Source: Pholiota molesta (Eukaryota; Basidiomycota; Agaricomycetes; Agaricales; Strophariaceae). Taken from it: a DNA stretch of 64,000 nt. Shown in pieces: positions 52,901 to 64,000 of this stretch. Below the pieces are notes generated by a model. It saw only the letters and a program-made list of their open reading frames with translations. It did not search any database and was not told the DNA's origin. A program made the translations under genes and the position numbers. Positions within the stretch are counted from its first letter, which is position 1, and every line of letters starts with the position of its first letter. The stretch spans positions 496,001 to 560,000 of the forward strand of contig JACGCK010000001.1 in the NCBI GenBank assembly GCA_014925825.1, in the 5' to 3' direction.

Positions 52901-55378
52901 ATGATGGCCAGGCGTGACCTGTCACGCGAGACCTTTTCGTTCGCGCACTCCATCTTTTCCGAGCCCACCCTAATGCTGTCGTCGATCGCCACTCCATCTA
53001 CGCTCACTGACTCTTTTGGCATCACTTCCAACGCAATCAACCCCGACAGAATATCTGCTACACAGGCCCAGATCCCCGGAAAAGAAGAAGAAGAAGAAGA
53101 AGAAACGCGCCCGTGAAGATGATCCAACCGCGACTACTGAAACCGTAGACGCAGATGAGCCCAGGAAGAAGAAAAAACGAAAGCATCATGAGCCCCCAGA
53201 GCAGCACATCGCGCCACCTGCCATAGAGGCCCATCTGAACCTGCTCCGGCTTCAAAGCCTAAAAAGAAGAAAAGGACAAAGGGAAAGCCAAGGCTACCGC
53301 AATTGCAGAACAGACAGACGCGCAAATTGAAGCTGATTCACAGGCATCGGCGGAAGCCTTACTTTCTGCTATTGTGGCTGCCTCAGTCACAAGTCCAGAC
53401 ACTCCCCAGATCGCTCCTCCTTACGATCCTCAGATGGCACCATCATCTTCTCAACAATTTGCGACATTCCCTCCTGTGCAGTACGGATATCCTCCTGGAC
53501 CTTCGACCCCACTGCGACCCAGCCTCCGAATATGTTTAACCCTCCTACTGGTCCGGCAGGAGGCGCGTTTTCAGAGCTCGCCTTTGGCTCGAATGAAGAT
53601 CTGCTTCGCGCCTTGCAGGATTTGGACATGAGCAAGATCGCGAGCGTTCTCAGAACGCTTGGTGAAGCTGCTATGGCCAATGAACCCAGTTTTGCACCTC
53701 AACTAAGTTTTTTGCCTCCTCAGTTGGATCAGCTTCCGCCTCCACCACCAGCCAGACGCGCGTCTACCCAATCCAATGCTGTCAAACTGGCTTCGACCTC
53801 CACCACTGGCCATAAAAGAACCATTAATATGGACTTGTCTGGAAACGAGCAACACAGTAATCCTGACCACGCATATTTGCTTGCCAATAAATGGCTAGGT
53901 GCGAATAAGCTTGCGGAACTTGTCAAACGCGAAGGTACTTCTAATCCTGAAGTGGCTTTAGAACATGCTTTCACTTTTGTATCAGGTCTCGTCTACAAAA
54001 AGGGCAAGTTCTCTGCCATAGAGGAAGAGCAACTTAGAGCCGCTATAGAAAATATCAACGAGTTCGTTTCATGGAAATTATGATGTATCCTGCGCATTAC
54101 TGATATTCGTTCAGGAGAAAGGCCTAACAACCAACCAAATTCAGGAAATGATATTCTCGAAAACGGATAAAAGTAAAGATACCGCGTTTTGGTCTGAACT
54201 CAGTATGTACTATCCCAAGTTATTGGCCGGGTATCTCATTTCGACTTCGCAGCCTCTGCTGTTCCTTTACGACCCATCATTGCCGTATACCATCATGTTC
54301 GCCGAAGTCATCATCCCATGAAACAACAAGGCCCTTGGAAAAGTTACGAAGATGATGCACTCAAGCAGTATGTATTTTCGTTTTGTTTAACTTCAATATC
54401 GCCTCTAATTACTTAACGTTCAGAGCGGTTGCGGACCTTGGCCAACAGTGGGAGAAGGTTAGTTATCGTGTCGGAAGAATGGCCTCCGACTGTCGGGATC
54501 GGTATCGCAATCACATCGTTAATAGTGACATCCGTATCTCGGGTGCGTAGAACAAGTAGCGAAGTCAGTGAACTTTCAACTTACGCACATGAAAGGACAC
54601 TGGTCTGCTGAAGAAGAAGAAAAACTCACACGCATAGTCACGGATATGACTATCAAGCAAGGAAAGGACATAGACAATGATGTCTTCTGGGGCAAAGTCA
54701 GTGAACTCATGGGCGGTACTCGTGGCCGTCAGCAATGCCGAATCAATGGTGTGTTTATTTCTTTTGATTATTGCCGACCAATATGTTGATTATTGAGAAA
54801 TAGGACGGATGCACTGAGCAAAACAGTCAAGAACGAGGGTCGGAAACCCAGATGGAATGCGCAAGACGCTTTTATTCTCGTTCACAAGTACGATTTTCAA
54901 ACACATTCAGACTCGAACTATTTTTAACATTTTGTTTAGAGTTGACTCTCTCAACGTCAGAGATGACACAGAGATAGACTGGAAACTAATTCCAGACCCC
55001 GATTGGAACCTTTGGAGCGCGCACACCTTGCAGCGACGGTGGTTAACATTGAAAAAAGGTGTGAAGGGTTATGAGGATATGACTCATCAAGGTACACCTT
55101 GACTGCCGTTGCTATCTTGTATTCTTTCTTATTCCGTCCCTCCAGAAATCATGGATATCCTCCGGGTCAAGAAAGCAGATTTGCCACCGCCTCCTGTTCC
55201 AAGCACTCGGAAAAAGAAGGAGAGAAAGGTGACTAGCGCAGCTGCTGTTAGCGAGTCGCCTGACTCGAGAGCGAGCAATGATACACCAGCTGCAGCTGGT
55301 TCTAGCACTGGGCCTGGTACCTCCACCACGGCAAGTAATCAAGATCAAGATGATGACTCCACGGATTCCGATTCATGA
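52901..55378 (+). CDS. REB1/TTF-I-type Myb DNA-binding protein
   Basis: Family of sequence-specific Myb proteins that stop RNA polymerase I and act as general regulatory factors. N-terminus disordered with two Lys-rich blocks (about 53080-53110 and 53165-53180, nuclear targeting likely), then an Ala/Pro/Gln-rich segment. A helical pre-Myb region is near 53860-54080 (LGANKLAELVKREGTSNPEV). Myb repeats follow: PWKSYEDDALKQAVADLGQQ WEKVSYRVGRMASDCRDRYR near 54330-54510, W(S/A)EEE..LTRIVTDM with GGTRGRQQCR near 54590-54740, and WNAQDAFILVHK..HTLQRRWLTLKKG to 55070. Ser/Thr-rich end at 55378. Single-base losses are inferred near 53080, 53204, 53292 and 53507. The start could instead be the ATG at 52973. 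Confidence 0.82.
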
Positions 55379-55805
55379 CAAGCTCAACTTTGAAACCTCA
55401 ATCAGATATGAAGTAACAAGGTGTAACCTCGTTTATTCTGTTCGTGAGGTTAGTAGCGTAGTTTTTTCTTTGGCATTCTCGGAGTATACCTTCAGCATAA
55501 TTGCCTTGTAATACCTAGAGGAATACGCTTTCAGCATGACAATTCACGAAATAGTCAATATCGTCATGCATCATGACTTCCTCGAGGCCGTGGCCGCTTG
55601 TGAATGATATCTATCAGTCCGATTGATGGTTCATTAACTCATGCGGGAACAATCATCCTGAGCGCTGAGCCTCTAACACCTGCTTTTCATTTGCAGATAT
55701 GCAATGCGGATTACACACCCCCTTGCCTACTCGCTGGGAGGCTGCTAAACTAGCAGACAACACGCTCAGACTGCTGTATACTCTTGATACTCACCACCCA
55801 CTGCG
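55379..55805. other. Intergenic between REB1-type and amidohydrolase genes
   Basis: About 430 bases, tandem arrangement; no feature is recognised. Confidence 0.55.
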
Positions 55806-58800
55806 ATGTCTGCTGAAGGAGGTCTGGTTCAAAAACAATTTTTTTGGCAACGCCAACCACATGCTACGAGCTTTCGACAGTCTAAAACTCTGTCGACTAT
55901 CGCAATATCTTTCTTTGTCGCTATTGCGACAACAGTCTCCCTTTTCTTCACGTCGAACCGAGTATTGAGCAACTCTCTTTTTCCCTCTCCTTCTTCTTTT
56001 GGGCCAGAGCCATACTCGTTACCTGCTCTTGATTTGAGCGCCAAGAAAGCTATTCTTTCGCGTTGCGCAGCTCTCAAGATCATCCCTGGACCTCCTGAAT
56101 CTTTCCACTCTCGAGAGGAATCCGACAGATTTGAACCCGGTACAAATGCAACACTGATTCGCAACTGCGTTATCTTTACAGGCAAGGATAATGGAACAGA
56201 TATCGTTCGCGGAGACATCCTTCTCGACAAAGGCATCATCAAAGGCGTAGGGAAAATATCGAGGCGCATTCTTGACAGTATAGAGAACTTGACGACTATC
56301 AATGCCGACGGGGCATGGGTTACTCCTGGACTTGGTATGTTTTCATCTGTGGTGAATCGTTGGTCAAAAGATATTCATATTTTCGTCCAGTCGATTTGCA
56401 TACTCATATGGGTGTGCTAAGCACTCCCATTCTTTCAGGTGCATGGGCAAAATTGATACGGGCGACCAATTTCTTACTCACCTTTGAATTATCCAGGTGC
56501 CGTTGACTTGGATTCGGCAAAAGGCCCTGTTACACCCTACTTGAGGATTATCGATGGGTTGAACACCCACGATGCGTCATATGAATTGGCTATGGCCGGA
56601 GGGGTCACTTCGGCCCAAGTCCTTCCTGGAAGCAGTAATGCAATTGGTTCGTATATCATACGCTTCTCCTCCTATAACTTAGAATATAATTCTAATGTTT
56701 TACAGGCGGTCAAGCATTTATGATCAAACTGCGCAAACCGAAAGATCGCTCTTCGTCCTCTATGCTTCTCGAACCTCCTTATGATTTACAACTGCCGCCT
56801 AGCGAGCCTGACAGTTATACATCTTTCAGATGGAGACATATGAAGTATTTTTATTATTAGTTGGTTCTTTCTGCTGGTTTTATTGACTTGATTTTCAAAA
56901 GGCAAGCCTGTGGCGAAAATCTGAGGGTGTATGGAAATCGGATGGATACGATGTGGTCATTCCGATCTGCGTATGCAGAAGCGCTGAAGATTAAACAATC
57001 CCAAGATGAATATTGTGCCCGCGCCGAAGGCGGCCTGTGGGATTCTCTAACAGAACCATTTCCAGAAGACCTTCGTTGGGAAATGCTCGTGGATGTTCTT
57101 CGAGGCAAAGTCAAGGTAATTATCATTTCACTACGTGCTTGCTGAAACATTTGATAACAAATTGGACCTAGGTGTCCACCCATTGCTACGAAGCTGTGGA
57201 CCTTGATGCGATGGTTCGAGTGCGTCCTTCATAGCATCCTTCAATCTCCTTGAGTTTAGGGGACTTACTCTTGTATTCTTAGTTAACCAACGAGTTCAAA
57301 TTCAATATCGCATCATTCCATCACGCCGCTGAAGCCTACTTGGTCCCGGATCTACTGAAACGAATGTGAGTAATCTGTTTGAATACCCATCTTAATTTCG
57401 GCATATGTTGAATGTTTTTCTAGGTGGGGTGGGGTTCCGTCGATCGCTCTTTTTGCCACGAATTACCGGTGAGTAATCCTTCATGAAACAATTTGGAACA
57501 TGACATAAGTATCATCGAATTAGTCACAAGCGCGAAGCTTTCCGAGGCTCCGAATTCGCACCTAGGGTGTTAGCTGACAATGGCATACCAGTGATCATGA
57601 AGGTATTGTTCCTGCTATGGCCGTCCTTGTAAAAAGTAGCTCACGGGATCGTTTAACCCAGTCCGATCATCCCGTAATCAATTCTCGATATCTCCTCTAT
57701 GAAGCTCAGCAAGCACATTACTTTGGGCTCCCGCCACATCTGGCGTTGGCTGCAGTTACTTCCACGCCTGCCGGAGCTGCGGGCCTATCGCATCGTATTG
57801 GCATAGTGGACGAAGGCTTTGATGCTGATATCGTTTTATGGGATTCTCACCCACTTCAACTAGGTGCCACTCCCGTCAAAGTTTGGGTTGATGGTATATT
57901 ACAAATCCCAGTTCCTTCGAAAACCGGGGAAGACGATTATATCGAAATTGGAACAGGGAAGGAAGACTCTGAATGGAGACAGGTTCCTGACATACCGAAC
58001 TGGGACAAAGAACGGAAGCAAACGATTGCTTGGGAAGGTCTACCTCCCCTCGAAGGACGCAAATCAGAGGATTCCATTCTTTTCACCAATGTAAAGGAAG
58101 TGTGGCAACATTCCCGTGATGGAGGCATCGAGCAGAGCTTCGCAGCTCAGCCAGATTACTCGGACTCGGATCTACAGAACAATGGCTTGGGTAACGTTCT
58201 TGTCTCGAGAGGGAAGGTGATCTGCATTGGCCACAGTTGCACAGACGTTCGCGGAGATGCCGTTACGAAGGATTTGCGTGGAGGAGCCATATCGCCTGGT
58301 CTAATGACATATGGATCGCCCTTAGGCTTGAAGAGATAGCTTCCGAGCCTTCAACAACAGATGGAGAGACTTACGACGCTTTCAAGCGCGATGTCCCCAA
58401 GATTCTTGACGATGCCGGGGCGGTTGTGCGAGCGATGGACGGGTTGACTTTTGGGACCCGTAATGCTTTGTAAGTCTCTACTTCCGCGATTGCAGAAGAA
58501 ACATTCTGATGGTTCGTTCAGGATAGCGTACCGATCAGGTGTAACTTTGGCGACTTCTTCCTTAGCGAAGCCAATATACTTGGCCGGCCCAGACGCACAC
58601 ATCATATCTGGACTATCAGTAGCCTTCCGCACTGGATCTGACCATGCCATGCAGAGAGGAGCAATCATACAGGATGTAGCGGCTTTACATGTCGTTATGG
58701 GCAAGTCGAATCCCGAATTTAGAGGGGTAAGCGTGAGCACACAGATAGCTGGCCTCCGAAGGTTGTTGTATGGCTGGGAATCGACTGACCAAGAAACTGG

Positions 58801-59592
58801 AGTATGGTTCAAAAAGCTGCAGAGGTTGTCTGGAATTTTTTTTTCGACGGAAGTGACTGATATTTGAATGCAGGGCGTGGTTCCCCTTGTGATTGAGGTG
58901 GACAGCTCAGATATAATGGCCAATCTCTTGATCCTGAAGAACGACGTCGAAGACAAGATAGGCTCTCGGATGAGGATGACTTTTAGCGGCGCCATGGAAG
59001 CACACCTTTTGGCAAAGGAAATCAGTGAGCGGGATCGATATTTTGATTTCCAGTAATTATTCCTCAATTACACGCAGGTGATGCTGGTGTTGGCGTTATA
59101 CTCAACCCTTCGAGGCCATTCCCTATGGTCTGGGATCAACGGAGAATGTAAGCAAAGCATTCGAGAGAGAGGGTTGAAATATTGAACTTTATTGATTGAA
59201 GACTGCCTGGCCCGCCCCTTACTAATGACACGGCATTGGTTACTCTATTAGAACAAGGTGTAGTCGTGGGTTTAGGGGTTCGAAATGCATGGGAAGCTCG
59301 AAATACGCGGTTCGATCTCCAATGGGTGAGTGACTTCTTGAAAAGATTACTGAATAATAACTGATGTGATATGATTATAGGCCGCCCTTGAGTCTAATGA
59401 CCGTATTTCAGAGCGTAAGGCATATGCTCTCGTGACTACAAATCTGCAAGATTTATTGGGCATTCGCGGTATTGATGATGAGACGGCGACCTTGTTGCGT
59501 TCGAGGGTGGAAGTATGTTTAATTTATCCAGCAAGGCCGTTGCTGTGATCTCTCCTGGTCGCGGGTGGTGGACTTTTTCTGAGGGATCCTAG
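55806..59592 (+). CDS. Membrane-anchored two-domain amidohydrolase (metal-dependent hydrolase superfamily)
   Basis: Begins MSAEGGLVQKQFFWQRQPHA, with one membrane helix (IAISFFVAIATTVSLFF), then a beta-sandwich start (LIRNCVIFTGKDNGTDIVRG). The first TIM-barrel domain keeps the metal-ligand pattern: HxH in VDLHTHMGV (about 56390-56415), His in VSTHCYEAVD, His in ASFHHAAEAY and Asp in PVIMKSDHPVINSR. A second, similar half begins near 58185 (NVLVSRGKVICIGHS), where the HxH site reads SPGLMTYGSPLG and the final Asp position reads GLGVRNAWEARN, so its ligands are lost. Fungal members are annotated as amidohydrolase/CE9-like; substrate unknown. One base is missing near 58330 and another near 59495. 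Ends WWTFSEGS at 59592. Confidence 0.85.
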
Positions 59593-60539
59593 AGATCGGG
59601 CGTAGGGTTGGACTGTATTTAATTATTCTATACAACGCCTAGAAGGGCAGCAGTATTCTTAATGCCACGATTTCTGGCAGCGGCTAGACTTATACCAATG
59701 CAGCTGATAAGAAAGCCCGCAAATCTGAAGAGCTCGATGATAAATCATCTGCTTCGGAATATACGAAGGACGCACCGCTCACCTGAAGAATGCTATCCTC
59801 GAAATGACCGTTCTTCGTGCGGAGAACGAGATGAGGCAAATATCGATCGCAAAACGGCAGGCGTAACTGGTATCCGCCTTTTAGAGTCCAAGTCCAAGTC
59901 TGGTGGTGGTGGTTGAAACTCCTTGTAAAGTGGCCTCGCTGTTGTCGAGGAGGTGGAGGTAGAGGAAGACATGAGTACGATTACGTAACTGTTCAGATTG
60001 TAACGTTACTGCTGTTGATGACGACAGTCATTGGCTGAACCGACTCCCTGCTGAACTCCCCTTCTAACTGGCTGTAAACTGCTTCAACGATTGGCTCTTC
60101 AATCTCGCTACACGAAAATAGGGATTCGACATTTCAATCGCGGCCTGGTCTCTAAGCCAATTTTCTTTCAATATCTACAGTGGTTATCAAGTACCCTCGG
60201 ACAACCCTCGGAAGTTGGCCATTGGCTGGCCTGTACTTATTTTGCGGAGATACCACCGAACTTTGAAACTACATCTATCATAGACGAAGATTGTGTCAGC
60301 TTCCCGGCAAATAACCAGCCTATAGCAAGGCGCTATTGGCCACATTATATCTTGTGTGTACATAGTTTTGACCGTTTTCTCTTAACAAAGAACCTAGACT
60401 GATCTAGACGCGCACTATACTACCATTCTCACATAAAATTTTAGGATCTAGAGGTCTATTCCAGTCTATCCTATTCCGTCTGCGAATACAAAATGTTTCC
60501 AGATGTGAATTCTGAATCCTCGAAGTCTTTCATGAAGAT
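59593..60539. other. Intergenic with a possible short coiled-coil fragment
   Basis: About 950 bases. Around 59690-59870 two frames together read ADKKARKSEELDDKSSASEY and ILEMTVLRAENEMRQISIAK, a Lys/Glu-rich then coiled-coil segment ending at a stop, joined by one inferred missing base. It may be a small gene or a 3' fragment; no start or partner exon is clear. The rest is without features. Confidence 0.35.
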
Positions 60540-62042
60540 ATGATCAAGGTCAGCGACCGTCTGCCTACAGAAGAAGAATATCGTCGCGTCCGACATCTTC
60601 ACCTGGAACGGCCAAAAGACCCGATTTCGGACGACCATTTGGCTGCCGTGCTCGCGGCCACTCCACATCTGGAGACAGTCGTGCTTACGGGCGTACCAGA
60701 CGCGACTGACAGGACCATCGTCGTGCTGGCAGAAAAAGCATAGATCTGCTTGGGCTGGACATATCCGGATGCACACAGATTACAGACGTTGGGGTCATGG
60801 AAATCGCGAATAAATCTCCGCCTTTACAATGGCTTCAGTTAAATGGAGTGGTGGGACTCACGGATCCCTCTATTTCTGCTATTGCCAAGACATGCTCACG
60901 TCTCATAGAACTCGAGATAGGCGACCTACCGTTATTGACGCCAGTTTCTGTGCGTGATATTGGTCGTATTCTAGGTGCGTAATAGCGTTCTAGAATCTGT
61001 GGCGCAGTCATTCATACTTCATTTACTGTAGGAAGTTACGAACTTTGCGATTGGCCAACAGTCCACTGCTCACTGATAAAGCATTCCCGTCGCCATTCCA
61101 GAAGGACCAGTCTTCAGACCTTACGCCCGACAAGCCTTTACCTCATAGACCCACGACGTGGCTCGAGCAGCTTCCGCCACTGATCCTGCGGCATTCTGCC
61201 GATAGCCTGCGCGTGATTGACTTATCTCAATGCAAAATAACGGATGATGCAGTCGAGGGGATCGTGAGCCATGCGCCGAGGATCCAAACTTTCATCCTAT
61301 CTGGCTGCTCGTTGCTCACTGATAAAGCACTGGAAAGCATCTCTAAGCTTCGAGACCGCCTTGACGTTCTGATGTTGGCGCACGTTTGCAACATCACAGA
61401 CCGTGGAATTATTAACCTTGCGCGGGCATGTAACAACTTGCGTTGTATCGATGTAGCATGTGAGTGGTTTCTCTCCACCTTTCTGCCATTCATTTCAGCT
61501 TTTTCCAGAATAAACTGACGTTGTGAATGAAAGTCTGCCGTAACTTAACAGATATGTCGGTGTTTGAGCTGGCCAGCCTGCCAGGTCTCCGACGACTGTC
61601 TCTCGTACGCGTTCATAAACTGACGGACATTGGGCTATATGCGCTAGCAGAGCATGCCACTGAGTTGGAGCGTCTGCATCTTTCTTATTGTGACCGGCTG
61701 TCTTTGGGCGCGGTCCATCTGTTGCTGCGAAAGCTTGATCGTCTGCAGCATCTTACCGCTACAGGCGTACCATCCTTTCGCAGGAAAGGAGTGCATCGTT
61801 TCTCGGAGCCCACGCCCGCTGTAAGTTGCACCTTAGCCTATCGCATAAATTTACTCGTCTTCTTAGCGATTCAAACCTAGAACTACGATCCGGATCAGCA
61901 GGCTGCATTTTACGTCTTCAATGGGGAGAACGTCGCGCGTCTGCGACGGTTTTTGGACAAGGAAGATAAACGTCGGCGCGAAGCAGAAGCCCAGAACGTT
62001 CCTTTCATCATACGTGAAGACGATAAGATGGATCTTTATTAA
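60540..62042 (+). CDS. GRR1-like leucine-rich-repeat protein without F-box
   Basis: Clear relative of the GRR1 gene at 39.4-42.3 kb: VVGLTDPSISAIAKTCSRLI, RLANSPLLTDKAFPSPF, DDAVEGIVSHAPRIQTFILS, LTDMSVFELASLPGLRRLSL, YALAEHATELERLHLSYCD and the C-terminal block AAFYVFNGENVARLRRFL all align. The GRR1 intron before the NLTDMSVFEL repeat is shared (about 61461-61534). It lacks the F-box and has only a 30-residue tail after the LRRs, ending KMDLY. One A is probably missing in the run at 60733-60737 (LAEKA-stop, then IDLLGLDISGC). The start ATG at 60540 is tentative. It could be a functional LRR-only protein or a truncated paralogue. Confidence 0.8.
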
Positions 62043-62861
62043 TTCTTGTTTTGGTCTTTCATCTTGCGCTTCTTGGTCTCTCCATCGGGTGTCGTTATGT
62101 TAACATGTAAGTGGCCAGCTTGCATTTATCGCTGCTACCGGTGCTGATGAATTTCGTAGTTATCGCTACTTATCACTATTGCTAGTTTTAGATACCCATA
62201 CCCTTGTCATATCTTGTACTCTACAGTCCATGCTCACATATATGCTAATGTTTCATTCTTGGAAGAGGAAGGTTTTTTATAGGCCAACGTTCGACGCAGA
62301 GGGTGGCGCATCAAGAGCGAAGCTTTGCTAGAACCGACTGCGCGATATAGTTGCAATATGTTGCATCATAATGAACGTAATCGATTCAGATAGCTTCTTG
62401 TGTCCAAAGGTGGTGCGCTGGGTTGGGGTCTTCTTGGGGCCAATACATAGTGTCTGTCGAATTTATCATGAGATGGTGAACTGTATGGACCGCAGAGGAC
62501 GTGGACAAGGCGATGTTTCACGTATGTCGCGATGGCTACGTAGGCGCGCACAAGAAGCGCGCTGGACGAGCAGGCCGGGGGAGACGACCGAAATGGGCGG
62601 GAGAAAGTCTATCTCCGCACACGCGAGCTCGATCTGAGGGTAATTGGATCATTTCGCGCTCCTTCTTATGCCTCTCGCTCCCCTCCCCCATCCTCTGCGG
62701 GGTCTTCCTCGGCGTCTCACCTCCCCCGCCGCCTTTTAGTCCGGCCTGCCAGTCTCTTCGCGCCTTTTCTGGGCCAAATCGCGTTCCCGACTCCTTTCTC
62801 CAATACTTAACATTCTCCTCGTCCAGATCTTTTTTTCACGCCTATTCCCCGGCTTGCTCGG
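62043..62861. promoter_or_regulatory. Upstream region of the RhoGEF gene
   Basis: About 820 bases; the last 200 are strongly pyrimidine-rich (CT-rich, 62655-62860), as in many fungal promoters and 5' leaders. No coding feature is supported; the overlapping 179-codon frame is a shadow. Confidence 0.45.
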
Positions 62862-64000
62862 ATGCAGGTTACGTCTATCTTGCCTCCGCTCTCATCGCCA
62901 GAGACCTCCGGACCGACATGCAACATGTTATATTTGCGTCCACTAAAAGCACCTCCCACAGAGCACGATTCCGCTGGCCTAGGTTCTCAGGGGATTTCCC
63001 TCAAACCATCCTCCGAGCCACGCTCGCCCAAAAGGCTTAATATATGCGCGTTCCAGCCTCTCCCATCTATCATCGCCTCCCCAATCTCACGCCACCTCCA
63101 GCCTGTCCTCCAAGACCCAGGACGACGCGTTTCCTCGTCCTCTGCGTCCGCCGAGTCTTCTTCGTCCCTACGCGTGCTATTCCCCACCTCGCCGCCACCA
63201 ACGTGGATAGCTACGCCCCCCACGCCTCCGTCAAAATATATCCGCAGGTCTAACACCACCTCTACACGCCGCTATCCACCAGTATCCGTCTCCCCTTCAG
63301 CCTCATTCCCTGCCTCAATGCATCCACATGCAGCCCGGAGCAATGAAAAAACAAATATCCGGCGTTCTGTTTCTGTTCCAGCGCTTTCTTTCCAGTATCT
63401 CGAGCAGTCCGAAGCGTTTTCGAGTTTTATGGGAGCGACCTTCGTTCAGAGTCCGGAAAGACTTCTAGCTTTGGACGAAAATCCATTTGATGCCACATTT
63501 TCTATCAGTGACAACACGTCCGGGCCGGTACACATTCATACCAATGTCAGCGGGAGCAATATGTCAAGGCTGTCTTCAATGTTGGGAATAGTTCGTCCGT
63601 TTCAGAAAACGAGGAAGATCCACTATACGAGAAAAACGACACCTTTACTGCTGGACCGAGTCCAGCGGAGAGCTGGAGCGACCACAGTATTGAAGATGTC
63701 CGGGAAAGAGAGAAGACCAAAGACGCCCTTCGCAAGTTTCATGCTCTCAAAGAGCTTCTTGTTACGGAGGCTGGCTACCTCACGACTTGAAGGCCTTAGT
63801 GACGGTAAGTCTATTTTGTATTTTCTTTTATTTCAGTGAACCGACTTCATTTCCAAGGTTTACCTTCGTAACCTTCCTCCTTGGCTGCTCGGTCTCTGAC
63901 TTCAAGTACCACATTTGGACGCGCCTCCTCTTCGTTCGCGTCGGGTCCATGGATACATTCATACACACAACTCCAGGCTACTGCGTTGGCGTCTTCATCC
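62862..64000 (+). CDS. RhoGEF (DH-domain) protein, N-terminal part, runs off right edge
   Basis: From ATG 62862 (MQVTSILPPLSSPETSG) a Ser/Pro-rich region of about 240 residues, then an acidic linker (SENEEDPLYEKND) and, from about 63690, REREKTKDALRKFHALKELL followed by VTEAGYLT, the start of a DH (RhoGEF) domain, which exchanges GDP for GTP on Rho-family GTPases. After an intron (about 63810-63857) it continues VYLRNLPPW. The domain core lies outside the window. The frame shifts near 63560-63600 and again near 63783 (YLT-stop; DLKALVT expected), each by one base. Rho, Rac or Cdc42 specificity cannot be told. Confidence 0.75.

Noticed and set aside
62501..63040. 179-codon frame upstream of the RhoGEF
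   Set aside because: Lies in pyrimidine-rich leader sequence and overlaps the true start in another frame; no domain.

Overview
This window is nuclear DNA from a filamentous basidiomycete, most likely an Agaricomycete. The evidence is dense short GT-AG introns (about 45-65 nt), a class I hydrophobin, a PLU-1/JARID-type histone demethylase, a GRR1-type F-box protein, a fungal metacaspase with a Q/G/Y/P-rich prodomain, and genes packed alternately on both strands. No prokaryotic features, rRNA, CRISPR array or intact transposon were seen.

Layout. 1-5.1 kb: a Cys-rich coiled-coil protein running off the left edge (-) and a CLPTM1-like membrane protein (-). 5.1-8 kb: no convincing gene. 8-16 kb: 14-3-3, GPI inositol-deacylase (BST1/PGAP1) and metacaspase, all +. 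17.1-27 kb: a large KDM5-type demethylase (+), a CorA/ALR-type Mg transporter (-) and a divergent intron-containing tRNA-Arg(UCU). 27-31.7 kb is gene-poor, with one hydrophobin and a repeat-like non-coding block. 31.7-36 kb: PAF-acetylhydrolase (+), Naa10 N-acetyltransferase (+), an alpha/beta hydrolase (-). 36.4-45.8 kb: C2H2 zinc-finger protein (-), CCDC97-like (+), GRR1 (-), a Gag1-clamp-like small protein (+), LSM3 (-), U1-C (+), VTC1 (+). 46-55.4 kb: SWC4/DMAP1 (-), an AAA ATPase (+), an uncharacterised putative zinc protein (-), a REB1-type Myb protein (+). 55.8-64 kb: a two-domain amidohydrolase (+), an LRR-only relative of GRR1 (+), and the start of a RhoGEF (+).

Most genes are housekeeping: signalling (14-3-3, RhoGEF), GPI-anchor remodelling, chromatin (KDM5, SWC4), splicing and RNA decay (U1-C, LSM3), nutrient sensing (GRR1), phosphate/polyphosphate (VTC1), Mg transport and co-translational acetylation (Naa10). 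There is no biosynthetic gene cluster or clear novel system.

The strongest cross-cutting observation is that at least 20 well-conserved reading frames are broken by a missing single base, usually inside a short homopolymer. Several genes (14-3-3, LSM3, VTC1, CCDC97, GRR1) are intact. This fits uncorrected deletion errors in the assembly better than mass pseudogenisation, and it affects how every gene model here should be read. Other points of interest are phase-2 micro-exons in the metacaspase prodomain, a GRR1-like protein without an F-box, an amidohydrolase whose second half has lost its metal ligands, LSM3 and U1-C sharing a 151-bp promoter, a GC-rich island at 22.8-26.9 kb, and a repeat-like block at 30.3-31.6 kb.
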